Source of the DNA: Prinia subflava
Lineage: Eukaryota > Chordata > Aves > Passeriformes > Cisticolidae
Reading direction: 5' to 3'
DNA length: 64,000 bases
Assembly: GCF_021018805.1 (NCBI RefSeq)
Contig: NC_086258.1
Coordinates: 4,565,081 to 4,629,080, forward strand
Below are positions 1-11,880 of this stretch, piece after piece (within the stretch, counting starts at the first letter, position 1; each line of letters begins with the position of its first letter). The translations under genes and the position numbers were made by a program. The notes beneath the pieces are model-generated. The model ran no database searches. It saw only the letters and a list, made by a program, of their open reading frames with translations, and had not been told where the DNA came from.

Positions 1-3000
1 ATTATCCATCCCTGGCGAGATCCAGCACCTCGTGTTCCCTCCCAGCCCAGTGCTGCAGGGCACACTTCTTTCAAACCCAGGATCTGTTCCATCTCCCATG
101 GATTTCTGCTTCATTTTGCCTTTGAAAGTCTTTATATGCTCAGCACTAAGCTGCTCTCCCTTCCCTTGTTGCTTGTGTTCAAGGAAGGAGGCCATTTCCC
201 CAGCAAAGCTACAGGTGTGTTAGAAAATCAGGCCTCAAACCAAGGGTGAAACAGTGAAAGAAAATTGCTGCTTTTGAGTTTTGCTGGTGGTTGAAAGCAG
301 TTTTAATGTGTGACAGTTCCACCTACACAGCAGGACAAAATTCTTGGCAATTCATTTCTTTTTCCAAATAGAAGACCACCATCTAAAAGAGGAGAAAATA
401 CCGTGGTGATTTGTGTTGCTGGTGTGGAAAGTCAATCAGATTTAACCCTTCCAGCTGCAGTGTCACTGCAAACTCTGACCTTCAGACCACAGTAGAGGTA
501 CAAGGTACAGGTTGGTGCAATTTATTGCCTCTTCCCTCCTGCCATACATGTGGAAGGGGTGCTCTGTTTGGAAATGCTCCATGGACTGAGTACAAACACC
601 TACATTTGATGGTTACTGATGGCACCAGTTGTTGTACAAATCTGAAAACAACCCTCTGTCCATAAGACAGAACACATTTGACCCTTTTTTTTTTTTAAAT
701 AGCCATCCCACTCTCAGTAACCACAGTAAGAAATCCACAGGGATTACTTTGGTTGGGGCCATAAAATACCACTTTTCTTGGTATTTTCTTGTCACCCTGC
801 CTGTGTGCACAAAGCTGGTAGGAATCACTGTCCCCATTTACCAGGTGGGGTCACTTTGACCACCAGGGTCCAAAGCTGGAAGGGAAGAATAATACAAATG
901 CATGAAACTGTAAATCCTACTGAAAAATCAGAAAGGAAAAGATCGATCCCATTTTCATTCAGCTATGAACTTGAATCTCCTGTTGTTTTTTCACCTGAGT
1001 GAGAGTTTTTATTCATCCAGAAAGTTTGCAACTCCATCCTAACTGTGAAGATGTAGCTGAGCAGATTTGGACTCCAGTCCCAGGTGCTGTGTGGCCCCAT
1101 TTGTGGGGCTGGAGGATGGCTCTGAACGCTGGGATGCTCCCAGGCTGTGCCACTGACATGAGGCCCCACAGAAGGGATGTTCCTTTGTCTCTGTTCTTTG
1201 CCTGTATTCGATAAAAGAAGCTAAAACAGAAGCTAAAACAAGGCTCAGCCCAAGTTCCTCAGGGCTCCCATATCATTAACACAAACAGCAGAAAGTGACT
1301 TTGAGCATGAAGGACTTCCCGAGCTTTGCAACAGCCTTTGCATCCAGACTTGCAGGAATTTGTCATGAATAGCAGATGATTGCTCTTTTGGAAGGGCTGG
1401 GCTTGCTTCAAGTTTAATCAGTAAACAGCTTCTGATGCTTTTTTTCCTGTTCTGTAAATATCCCTCAGTGTTTTTGAGGTGACCGTGGCCTGGTGCCTCT
1501 GTCACCCCCCGAGCTCGGCCAAACGTGTGACACCTCCTCCACTCACACACGCCCCCTGAATTACTGGGAGGAATAAATGCAGCAAGCATTGCCCTGCAAT
1601 TCAGAGCTGTCATCCCCGGGTGACCAATGGCTCCCGGAGTTTGTTGGACAGAGAGGCAGATTTTGTCCTTCAGAGACAGCGACCTTTCCTTCCCATGCAA
1701 ATAATTTCCAATCAAGCTGCCACGTAGAGCTATTGCAAGCAGATGGACACATGCAGACAGATTTTACATGCCCTGAGAGTCTCCCTCACTCTCTCACAAT
1801 AAAGAGGATTAAATTGAATTATTATCTGGCTATTTGGGGTATTTTGACAAAGAGCACTGAGTCAGATTTCACCTCGTACTGTCACAGCTCTAGACATGAC
1901 AATTTTTTCACACCCCGAAAACAGGGTTGAATTTACATTACACTGTTTGGGAAAATTTCTTGATAAATCTTCCTTTCTATTAGACAGTTTATACATTCCA
2001 GCTGTTAGCACTCAGGCTGATAATGGTCATGCATGTGTCTGGCTCTAAGAGCAACACATGGAATATAAAATCCCAAATGGGATCCAATCCAAGGGAAGGA
2101 ACCCCACCAGGCAGTGGCCTGGGACAGGTATCCAACACGTGCTACTGTAAATTCAAGTGGTCATGCTGAGAGAATAAATATCTAATAAGAAGCCATAAAA
2201 CACCAAAGTCTCAGTGTCTGAACCTCAGGGTCTTGTGCTGCATAAATGATGCCTGGGATTTTGCCCAAAAGGAAGCCTAAGGGCAGGTTCACTGTATCGT
2301 GAGGCTGTGGAATATTTAAGTAATTCGAGATATATTCTGGCCCTATTTTCTCTGATATTCATAGAGGAAGAATTCAAGTTCAGGAGTGTGGATTTTCTGG
2401 TAATCCACAGTGCCAACTTTTCAAGATATACCCTCTCAGCAACAGCTTTGTATGAATTTGACCCATTCCTGGGTCTGCCCAGCAGTGGCAGCAGCCTGCT
2501 GGAGGAGCCCTGTTTCTGCTGCCTGCTGGAGGCAGCTTGATTTAATGTCTGATTGCATTTAATTTGTGGCAGCAGCCCAGATGCTATGGCCATAGGTGCC
2601 TAGAAAATCATTAAGCAAATGCAGTAAGACACATGGAAACCTAAATCAGAGCCCAAGGACACCTGCATCCTGAGATATTGTCTCATAGCTCCAGGACATT
2701 TGACCTTAGCCTTTATTCCATGGTCATGAGCTTTTAGCAAGTGTTTGGAGAGGGACCAAAACTTTGCAGGAGGAATGTTTTCTGCAGAAAATGGACTGAC
2801 CTATTTTTTATGCTAACAGTGAGCTTCTGCCTCGAGTCAGAGCTTGAGCTGTGGGTTTTCACAAAGCTGTGAGGTGACAGCCTTTACTCCTCAGGTAAAA
2901 CTGAACAATGGCAGAATTGTGGGTTTTGGGTCGTAGAGGTGGAATTGACCCAGAGGTGAAAGGCAAGGTCTTTACACACCTTGAGCAGCATTTTGCCCCA

Positions 3001-3756
3001 CTGGATAATATTTTAGAAGGCAGAAAAGCACAGCTCAGTGTGAACAGACCAGCGCATGAAAGAAAGAGCTGCTCTCACTGCTAAGATCTGGGAAACATGG
3101 CTGCAAAAGGCTCCACTGGAAAGCAAAGGACTAACTAAAATTAGTTTCAAGCAAGCAAATAGAAACATGCCATCTTTAAAAGGTAAGAAACGCTGCATTT
3201 CAGGTTTGAAACATTCCTTTAAGGCCACTTTGTTTCAAACTCAACCACGGAGCAGAGCAGCGCAGCAAGACATTTTAAAACTTGCTTTTATTGCCAGTTT
3301 TTTTTTTTTTTTTCCTAAAAGTGCCATGTAGTTAGAGCTAGAACATCTGTATCTCAGGAAGGTGGTGCTAGATTTGAACACTGACAACCCTGAAAAGTTG
3401 ACAGATATGCATCATTTGAATAGTCTGGACCTTAGTTGTAATATGAAATTGTGCAGAGAAACCCACAGAAGTGGGAAGAGAGTACACAAATTCTGTTTTC
3501 TTGGATTAATTAGACTGGGGTCTGTCACAGGGGTTTGGAGGTGTTCCTGAGGATTGTGCTTATTGTTGTATTGATTACTTTCTGCTTTTAATCTGTTGGC
3601 TGCAAATCAAAAACTCAAGTGAAGTTACCTCCAATTCAGTTTTCCTCAATATCAAACAAATTTGTTTCCAATGGGAATGAAAGTTCCAGGGCTTCTTTCT
3701 TTTTCCAAACAGTTTTCCCATTTCCAGAAATAAAATCTTGGGTTATTCTCAGTCAG
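1..3756. other. Unique non-coding sequence, no gene seen
   Basis: No open frame here has protein-like composition, and no splice-site-bounded conserved exon or RNA gene is recognisable. The only landmarks are homopolymer runs: T12 near 685-696 and T16 at 3298-3313. Short exons of a gene lying across the window cannot be excluded by eye. Confidence 0.6.
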
Positions 3757-3890
3757 AGGTGAAGAGTTCTCGAGGGAGAGCAGGTCTTGGGGTGTCTGCC
3801 TTCCACATCCACTCTGTGCATCAGGTTCTCACCCAAGCAAAGAATTTTGGTGGTCTTGAAGGACTTGTGCACTGAAATAGTTCTGGACTG
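3757..3890 (-). repeat. Unnamed dispersed repeat, copy A (inverted relative to copy B)
   Basis: The reverse complement of the core 3752-3861 aligns without gaps to 6603-6712, with 10 mismatches over 110 positions (about 91% identity). Weaker similarity, including a GAACT..TTCAGT match, continues outward to about 3890. The two copies face each other about 2.7 kb apart. I do not recognise the family. It could be part of an LTR, a non-autonomous DNA element or a local duplication. No open frame or terminal motif is visible. Confidence 0.7.
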
Positions 3891-4261
3891 AGCAAATTTC
3901 TTCTTAGGGTGGAGAAATGAGCATTTCTGTGGATGGACAGGAGGGTGAACCTGTTTGAGTGGTGCTGTCACATGTGTGGATGTTTCTGGCTCACTTGGCA
4001 AAGCACATTGAGGTACAAACCCAGGAGTGACCCAGGTACACTCTGGAGGTCAAACTCAACATCTAAATCTAAAACCATAATCCAGTGTGTGTAACTTGGT
4101 CCATATTGGAGCCCAGCTGAAGATGTAGGAATGTTTTTTTGTGTGTGTCTGGAAGGGGATCAAGCTGAGCAGGGAGCTGCCCATTCTCATACAGCTCTTC
4201 CTCACCATGGCAGGAATCCCACCAGGAGCCCACAGGCAGATGAGACCTCCCAGGCACACCA
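3891..4261. other. Unique non-coding sequence
   Basis: Linker between dispersed repeat copy A and the 34-bp minisatellite. It contains a T8 run followed by alternating GT near 4133-4148. No gene or known element is seen. Confidence 0.5.
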
Positions 4262-4545
4262 GGAGTCAGAAGCAGGGGTAAAGATGTGAGGGTAAAGGTA
4301 AAGATGGGATAAAGATGGTAAAGATGGTAAAGATGAGGTAAAGATGTGAAGGTAAAAGTGGTAAAGATGAGGTAAAGATGTGAAGGTAAAGGTGTTAAAG
4401 ATGGGATAAAGACGTGAAGGTAAAGATGGGATAAAGATGTGAAGGTAAAGGTAGTAAAGACGGGATAAAGATGTGAAGGTAAACGTGGTAAAGATGGGAT
4501 AAAGATGTGAAGGTAAAAGTGGTAAGGATGAGGGAAGGATGTGAA
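4262..4545 (+). repeat. Minisatellite, ~34-bp period, built on GGTAAAGATG
   Basis: The landmark TGAAGGTAAA recurs at about 4347, 4381, 4415, 4440, 4474 and 4508, giving spacings of 34, 34, 25, 34 and 34 bp. The unit is itself assembled from 10-12-bp subunits of the type GGTAAAGATG or GGATAAAGATG. Several consecutive short subunits sit at the left edge (about 4285-4340), so the array appears to have grown from short to longer units. The minus strand reads as an open frame rich in FTFTS-like runs, which is a by-product of the repeat. Confidence 0.85.
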
Positions 4546-4760
4546 GCAGCTCTGAGAGGCTCCACTGCCAGGTGATAGAAGAGACAGGGTCTCCATGGTT
4601 TGCATCATGGAGCTGATTTTATTGAACACTGCTGGTTTAGAGACCTTACAAGCACCAGCTAAAAATAACTACTTGCTTAAACAACAACCATAACAATATC
4701 TATGTTTCTTAGTAACATTGCTTAACTGTGGGCTAGCACAGGCTCGCACAGGCCTGAGCT
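4546..4760 (-). mobile_element. Possible LTR remnant (polyA-signal region), minus strand
   Basis: Read on the minus strand, 4620-4640 carries a CAATAAAA polyadenylation-like signal. About 45 bases downstream comes a segment resembling retroviral R/U5 (GGAGACCCTGTCTCTTC near 4575-4600). The upstream sequence (4640-4760) is AT-rich, like the promoter-proximal part of avian LTRs. I found no target-site duplication and no clear TG/CA ends, so this is a suggestion only. Confidence 0.28.
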
Positions 4761-4821
4761 GTCTTGCACACAAACACTCACCATGATCTCCTCCTCCTGC
4801 AGGGTCCTGCCTCCACCTGCC

Positions 4822-4977
4822 AGGGCTTGTGGCCCTCCAGCACCTCTGCTCCTGTCGGGAGCACTTCCAGTCCAGGGCTTGTGGCCCTCCAGCACCTCTG
4901 CTCCTGTCGGGAGCACTTCCAGTCCAGGGCTTGTGGTCCTCCAGCACCTCTGCTCCTGTCGGGAGCACTTCCAGCCC
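4822..4977 (+). repeat. 52-bp minisatellite, 3 copies
   Basis: Units begin at 4822, 4874 and 4926 with the same opening AGGGCTTGTGG and end in GGGAGCACTTCCAG. They are almost identical: the third unit has GGTCCTCC where the first two have GGCCCTCC. Few differences in a GC-rich unit suggest recent duplication. All frames read through the 52-bp period, producing overlapping spurious open frames on both strands. Confidence 0.93.
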
Positions 4978-5013
4978 TTCCAGCCCTTCCAGCCCTTCCA
5001 GCCCTTCCAGCCG
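4972..5013 (+). repeat. 10-bp tandem repeat (CAGCCCTTCC)n
   Basis: About four perfect copies of CAGCCCTTCC follow directly from the last 52-bp unit. The array starts inside that unit's terminal CTTCCAG, so it probably arose by slippage at the end of the minisatellite. Confidence 0.9.
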
Positions 5014-6234
5014 TACCCCCACACCCCACGTCACCTGCCCAGGCATCTCACCTGAGGTCCCACCTGCAGAACACGGGGTATTTCTGGGGAATGACCATCC
5101 TGTCCCCAGCAGACACCAGCAGCATGGACAGCCTTCTGCTGGGAGTTGGATCCCTTTGGAAAGGATTCCCTCCAGGGACAGTGACACCGCTGCTGCCACT
5201 CGCTCCCTGCTTCCCTTCAGTGTAACCAGAGACGTAAACTGAGTTCATCTTGGAGGAAAACAGAAAATACTGTAACAATAGAGGCTGTAACGTGGTTACA
5301 AATGAGAGCTACTGCTCCCCTCTGCATTTTGAATTCCTGGGATAATTCTGCGGAGCTTCATTACCGGAGTATAATTGTGTTACAGAACTCTAAATCACCC
5401 CGCTACACTTAACTGGCAATAACATTAAGATAGTGCAGATATTCATTTTAATTAAAACATAGCCTCAAACTATTTCCCTGCTCTAAGAGGCAAAACTTTT
5501 TCCTCCTTTTTATTTTGTTCCCCCAATTCCAAAAACTTTCATTTGTTCCCAGTGTGTCTCTGTTCACCAGAGGGTCTGGAACAAAACTGCAATTAATGAA
5601 CACCTTTCTGCAAATCATCTCTTCCCTGTGAGCACCTTCCTCTCTGTGTGGATGACTCTGCTGCAGGGAGAGGGATGGTTTTGGCTGGTTCTCAGTATGA
5701 CCTGCGTCTGTCTAATTCTAGCAGTGCACAGATGATCTAAACTGAGTGTTTTATCTGATTCAGGTTGTTAAATTCAGAGCAGACCACCTGGCCAGCCCTT
5801 GAAGCCCACAGAGACCAGTGCAGGTGGAAAATTCCAGTTGAAGAGAAGACAGGATATGCTGGCAGCCTTTATTAATAAATTCTGTTCTCCATATCAGTGC
5901 AGCCTATCAAGCACCTGAACAGAGATGAGCAGAGATGCAGCCCAAAGCCATCCCAGCACTCTTTAGACCAAACCAACCCAGAATGATCTGGAAATCAGGA
6001 GCTGCAGATCTGTATTTTTGGGGGAGTCTTTTGGAAGAGTATACATCAGCCATGAGATAGATAAATAAGATGCAAGTGTGTGGGCCCAATTTTCTGAAGC
6101 CTGATGATTGCTGGCTTTTCCAAAGAGAAAGTTTTTCAGCAGTTTCTCCTTTCTCAAGCACCTTTGTGTAAATAACTTTTTTCCTATAACATTTCTGGGT
6201 AAACAATATTCCTTTCCCATAACAGCCTCTCTTC
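5014..6234. other. Unique non-coding sequence
   Basis: No gene is seen. The block turns AT-rich from about 5380 to 5600 (for example TTTTAATTAAAACAT near 5447-5461) and otherwise shows no periodicity or element ends. Confidence 0.5.
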
Positions 6235-6443
6235 CAGGTGTTGTTTGTGTTACTGGACTAATGGAGAGAGGTGTCCATCCTATGGACCAACAATGTGCCT
6301 TTTTAGCACAACATGTTATAAAAAGGCTGAAAGGAATTGCAATAAAGCCTTCTGATGTCTTCTACCTGCTGGAGTCAAGCACCTTTATTTTCGTGTCTAA
6401 TTGCCACACAAGTGAGCTGAAGCACCTGTTGATATCAGGTGTT
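6235..6443 (+). mobile_element. Candidate short LTR or non-autonomous element
   Basis: In order, the segment shows a small palindrome (GTCCATCCTATGGAC near 6272), a TATA-like TTATAAAAAGG (about 6316), a GCAATAAAGCC polyadenylation-like signal (about 6338), and a T-rich R/U5-like stretch ending TTTTCGTGTCT and GCCACA. This order is typical of a compact LTR. CAGGTGTT occurs at both 6235-6242 and 6436-6443, so an 8-bp direct repeat brackets the segment. Eight bases is longer than the 4-6 bp made by retroviral integrases, and the ends inside it are not TG/CA, so the true boundaries or the class remain uncertain. Confidence 0.4.
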
Positions 6444-6586
6444 TAGGTCGCAAAAAACACAGCTGAAAAAACACGTGTGTAGTTGACATGTGTCTGCTTT
6501 TCCAAAGTGTCCAAATTCCCCTCAGATGTGCAGCAGCTCTGTTGCAAGTTCTCATTTGCATGCAAACCTCAGCACAGCCCCTCTAC

Positions 6587-6712
6587 CCTGGAACTGATTC
6601 AGTCCTTCAAGACCTCCAGAATTCTTTGCTTGGGTGAGATCCTGAGGCACAGAGTGGACGTGGAGGGCAGACACCCCAAAACCTGCTCTCCCTCAAGAAC
6701 CCTTCACCCCTG
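6587..6712 (+). repeat. Unnamed dispersed repeat, copy B
   Basis: Partner of the inverted copy at 3757-3890. The 110-bp core at 6603-6712 matches it with about 91% identity and no gaps. Eight of the ten differences are transitions, consistent with ordinary neutral decay since duplication or insertion. The sequence right of 6712 (GC-rich, to about 7050) does not match the flank of copy A. Confidence 0.7.
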
Positions 6713-8595
6713 GGAATGGAGGAACCTGAGGAAGCCCCAGCTGAAGGCAGTTTCAACCTAAGCTCTTCCAGCCCAAGGTGACCAGCACAGATCTGAACTG
6801 GGACACGGCTGTGTTTTCCAAGGTCAGAAAAAGGGGTCTCAGTCTGCATCTGCCCCCAAGCCCTGCTGAGGGCTCTTGGTGGCCCTGGCCTTGGCCAGCA
6901 CTGTTGTTTTGCCCCCTGGAGAAGAGCTGGCTCTGGAGTTCTGGGTGGTGCCCGTGGTGTCAGAGGTGCCTCTGTGCCTGCCAGGATTGTTCCCTCTCTC
7001 CCAGGCCAGTGCCAGAGCTCCCAGGCTGTGTTAAACTCCTCCTCATGGCCGAACATCTCCAATATATAAATGGATCATCTGTGCTCCAGCTTCCTCAGTA
7101 AGGAACCAACACACCTGAGGAGACAGACAAAGAGAATTTTTCCATCAGTGGGGAAAAAGAATCACACTGAATTCATGAAAAGGCCTCTAAGTTGGATTGG
7201 AAATGTACGGAAAACAGCAGTTTACAAGTCTTGGGAGAGCCAAGACTGCTTCTGTTGTGTTCTCAGTTGCAGAATTAATGATATTAGAGATGAGGAACGA
7301 CAATCTTATGATGCCTCGAGGTTTCCATGCAGGGTTTTCAAACATTTTTAATTTCTTCAATTTAACTTAATTTAAATTTTACTTAGAGGTAATTGGGATG
7401 AATTAATATAGTTACAATTATACAGAAATCAATCCATTAATGTCTGGAAAATCTTGTTAATATGGTAGCAATTTCATGGATACAAACAAAAATCTACCCA
7501 CTTGAAATCATCTACATAGTTCAATTCTAGATAATAACAATAAAAAATTTCTAGGTTTATATTAAAATATATATATATTTTACCTAATAATTGTTCTGGC
7601 TGATTAACTTTGTTGTTGCAGCCATGGTGCCTAACAAACACCACTAATCATTTTAGCTCAGGGTCATTCCTTTCATGTTATCTTGTATCACCCCAGACTG
7701 TGATGTTCAGGTGTTGGGCTCCAAATTGTTCCTGCTGCACAGATAAATTAACAAGAAAATCACTTAACAACCAGTGGGCTTAACAGCCATTTAATAATAT
7801 TGGTAAACATGATATCACTGGTATATTAATACCATCTTGCAATTAATTAATTTATTTTGAAGATGATTGGAATCACTAAAGGGTAGAAATTACAGGAATA
7901 AACGGAATAATTTTGTTAAAAAGAGATTTCATTTAGCCTGAGATTCTCTCTTGGATGTGTCTTCCAACTCAAGTTTCCATCCTTCCCAGGCAGCTTCTGG
8001 CAAGGTTTATGGAGAAATAATCCACAGGGTGAAAGTTATTGTGCTGATTGGTGAGAAAACTGCAAAATGGAAAGAATATATAGGAAATTTACCTTATGAA
8101 CTGGAAATGATTGGATATTGTCTGATTATGAGGAGCCCATTTTTATGGAGATGAAAACTCGGTTGACTGCTCAAGAGTAAAGACTCTGCAATGTGTTAAA
8201 AAATATTAATGAGAATCTCAGAGTATATGTTGTGTCCAATTAGGTAATAATGCATGGAAATTCATCAGGACTTCAAGCCTTAACTAAAGGGCTTCCATGT
8301 AAAAAATGTGGGTCCAAAGAAATTGATAAAAAGATGCTCAAAACTGCACCTTGGTCTTCTTTGAAGTGCCCATCACCTGGGTTTGAGTGACAGGCAGGCA
8401 GGGTGAAATGCCAAATATTTCAGGCTAAATAACACCTGGCATGTTTCAGATTTGATAAGAAATAATAGGCAAACCTGATAAGCTTCACATGGAGTGCCTA
8501 TCTAAAACTTTCCAGACTCTCTGAACACCTTGTGTTGAAAAAGGAGGGCAAGGACAAAATATCTTTTTAGTACAGCATTTCTGGGTTGGTTGTGG
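6713..8595. other. Unique non-coding sequence, AT-rich from 7340
   Basis: 6713-7060 is GC-rich without a plausible coding frame. About 7340-8340 is strongly AT-rich, with a short (TA)n palindrome near 7566-7582 and many TTAAT or AATTAAT motifs. No gene, LTR end or long tandem repeat is seen. Confidence 0.5.
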
Positions 8596-9055
8596 TCAGA
8601 GCACTGCAAGGACCTGGAGCTGCTGGAGAGATCCAGAGGAGGCACGGGGGTGGTCAGGGGATGGAGCAGCTCTGGGATTGTTCACCTGGAGAGGAGAAGG
8701 TTTGGGGTGAGCTCAGTGTGACCTTGCAGGACCTGAAGGAGCCACAGGAAACCTGGAGAGAGACAATTGCCAAGGGCTGGAGGGACAGGACACAGGGAAT
8801 GGCTGCAAATGAGCAGAGAGTGGGCTTAGATTTGACATTAGGGAAAAATTCTGCCCTGTGAGGGTGGGCAGGCCCTGGCACAGGGTGCCCAGAGCAGCTG
8901 TGGCTGCCCCTGGATCCCTGGCAGTGCCCAAGGCCAGGCTGGACAGGGCTGGGAGCAACCTGGGATAGTGGAAGATGTCCCTGCCATGGCAGAAGGGTGT
9001 AAAAAGATGATCTTTAATGTTTCTTCGAACCCAAACCCTTCTATGATTCCAAACC
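8596..9055 (+). mobile_element. CR1 LINE, 5'-truncated 3' end
   Basis: The copy follows the avian CR1 3' region in order: the CTGGAGCTGCTGGAGAGATCC stretch, the TTCACCTGGAGAGGAGAAGG stretch, GAGGGTGGGCAGGCCCTGGCACAGG, the CTGGATCCCTGGCAGTGCCCAAGG block, and a terminal ACCCAAACCCTTCTATGATTCC. Only about 460 bp remain, with no reverse-transcriptase frame, so it is dead on arrival from 5' truncation. Its GC-rich 3' half is nearly identical to the copy at 62895-63215, so both probably belong to the same young subfamily. Confidence 0.96.
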
Positions 9056-11630
9056 TCACTTAAAGCTTCCAGAACTGTTCAATATCAGCAGTCCAGACTG
9101 TTTCCCAAATCAACACACAAAGGAAGAATTTCATTAGAGAGCCTGAAAAATCCAAATTTCAGTTCCAGCAAAATTATTCCATTCTTTAAAACAAAACCCT
9201 GCAGAGACAAAACCAATCTATTTAGTTTACCACAATAAGCAGATTTTTTTCCCCACAGAAGCAAAAACACAAATAGATGGTATTTTATTTGTTTCAAAGC
9301 AATTGAGCTGAGGGACTAATCAGCTGAGGATGAAATACAAGAGTAATGATTCTGAGGCAATTGTAATGGAGGAACAATATTATAACTGTGCCATTTCTTG
9401 GGCCAGACTCCTCCTAGAACTGAATTTTCAGGGAAATATGCTTTCCTATTTTTTTTTCCTGCCAGACATATTGGTTTCAGGAAGTAGATATTTATGTGGG
9501 AACAGCCACTCTATTTTGGAAAATTTCTGATCAACTTAGCCCACAAATGAATGCTGGCTGGAAATGACCTCAGAGTGAAATGGAACCTGAGCTGCACTTG
9601 GAATTTTTTTGTATTCTGACAAATGGCACTTCTGTGGAAGGAAGGAGATTACAAAATGAGTTATGTTTTTAAACATACAAATTCATAGCATTGTGGTAAG
9701 CCAGTCATTTCAGTTCATTGACCAGCACAATGTTAAAAAATTCCTTTCTGCTTAGTGTGATTCCAAGCACCGTTTCTTTGTTCCCTTTTCTTTCCCCTCT
9801 TACATCATTTTCCCTCTCTCATTTTAGAGACTGAGGGGTTCTGGAGGCTGACTGGAACAAAAGTGCAGACACATCTCTTGACCTGTCTGGGTGACCATGG
9901 AAATCTCCCTGGTGGAGATGGACCAGCACACACCGGCTGTTCGTGCTCCTGTTCTCTCTGACACCGCTCCTTTGGCAACTAATAACCCTTGATGGGGCTG
10001 TGATTTCCTGGCTCTGTTCACAGAGCAGGGGCCTTTCAGCCACCTTTAGGAGCCCTCTGTTCTTGTTTTAACCGTGCCTCACAGCCTGGGGGATGGAAAA
10101 CTCCTGTGACTCACAGCAGGACTTGTTCAGCTCAGGTTTGTGAAGCTTCCTCCAGAAGAAGCTGCTCTCTTCGGCTGGGAACGGGCACAGCAAGATGAGA
10201 TCAGTCAAGGTGTTTACAGTGATCAACAACTTTTTCCAAGTGCAAGACCCCTGTGAAGATGGAATGAATAAAATGAGTGTGTCTGAGCATAGAAGTACAG
10301 ACATGTATGACCTCAGGATCTCAAATGTTTTCCATATTTCAATAACCTGTTTCATGAAGAAATATGAACATTAGGGTCCTTTTTTGTTTTTTTTTTAATC
10401 TCTTTCTTCAAATGAACAATATGGCTGTCTGGAAGCAATATTAATCAATAACTAATTTCATAGTTGGACAACTGTTTTTAATGACTTTGTACTTTTGATG
10501 CATTGTTACGAAAGGTTTCAGATCATTCCCATAAGAACTTGTCAAGGAAAGGGCAAATTCATTTACTTGTCATCATGTGAGAGCCAAAAGGCTCATTAGG
10601 CTAATTAGCAAGAGAATCATTTGGGGTTTTGCTCACTCAGACACAGTAAAAGGCTCCTGTTCCTGAGTCAGTGGAAGGGATTTGCTGCACCTATGGAAAT
10701 CAGGTGGGCGCAGGCACAGGACAGGTTAAAGCTGCCACAGGTTGTGCTCTGCAGCCAAGATTAAATCCCCCATTCCTCACGTCCCAGGTGACACCTGCCA
10801 CAGGAAGCTCCCAGGCCTTGGCAAGGGTTACCTGGCCCACTGCCAGGAGTTTATTTTGCACCAAATCTCCCAGCTTTGGAACTGTGGGGGTTTTTGGCAC
10901 CTCCTCTCTTTTTTCTCTCCATCCTCCCTGCACAGCTTTCTATGGCACTGTTCATACACAGAGGCTGTTGTTTTTAGGTAGTGGTGGCAGCCCTGGCATT
11001 GCTTTTGCTCTGCTTTGCCAAAAAAAAAAATGTTTTCTCCCAGTCCTCATCCCAGTTCATGAGCCCTCAGTTAATTTTTCCCTCTCCTTTGCCCAGCTGA
11101 GAACAAGAGGTGAATAAACCTCTTTCCTGGGTGCCTGACATTTGGCCAGTGTCAAACCACCCCACAGGATCAAGGGAAGAGATGAAGCCAGTATTCCTTG
11201 TGAAAATATCTAATTCACCAAAATATGCAGTCTGGGGGAAGTGATTATCAGAAATGTTCAGTTACAGACACAGCATGTGAAGAATTTAATCTAGGACAAA
11301 AATACAAAGTTAAAATTAAGAAAGAAAAAGAGAAGTCGAAACATTTTTCCCACATTTCTGTTTTCCTAACAGAATGCTTCCACTTTTCCCTCTGAAATAA
11401 CACTTCCTTTTTAAACCGACACTTCTGTTGCTTGGAAAAGAAAACAACAACAACCCAAAAAAGAAGACACAAATAAATGCCTTAAATAAATAAAAAAGTA
11501 AACTTTCAGTTTGGGGTCAAAACCTCTTGTTGAATAACCTTGAAACACTTTTTTTACTTCATGATTTTGCTCCAGTTTGACCAGTGAACCAAGTGAGTCT
11601 TTACTTGCAGGGCTGGAGCTGCTGGTGAGT
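9056..11630. other. Unique non-coding sequence
   Basis: No coding exon or repeat family is recognised. T-runs lie at about 9449-9458 and 10378-10397, with an A10 run near 11021. Several open frames of 65-150 codons overlap on both strands, have no recognisable domain, and are best read as chance. Confidence 0.5.
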
Positions 11631-11635
11631 GCTGA

Positions 11636-11880
11636 CACTGCTGACGGCGGCGGGGACACGAGCGCAGCATCCCGGATCCATCAGATGCAAATAAAATGCA
11701 TCCACTCTATTTTTCATCCCCACCCCCTTCCCAGCGGTTAAATGAATGAAATTAACTCCCCAGCTTTATTGTCTGAAGCCAGGAAAAGTTAATGGAACCG
11801 CAGGAACCGAGACTGATGAATGTCCTTGGGGAGCTTGGCGGGGAGAGGCGGCAGCAGGCGCGGCTCCCTGGGAGGGCTGG
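11636..11880. promoter_or_regulatory. Candidate regulatory block with perfect octamer (POU) site
   Basis: A CpG-retaining stretch (ACGGCGGCGGGGACACGAGC near 11643-11662) is followed by a perfect ATGCAAAT octamer at 11685-11692 and then AAAATGCAT. Octamer sites are bound by POU-domain factors. CpG retention in otherwise CpG-poor avian DNA suggests constraint or lack of methylation. Only the motif and composition are seen here; activity is an inference. Confidence 0.3.
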
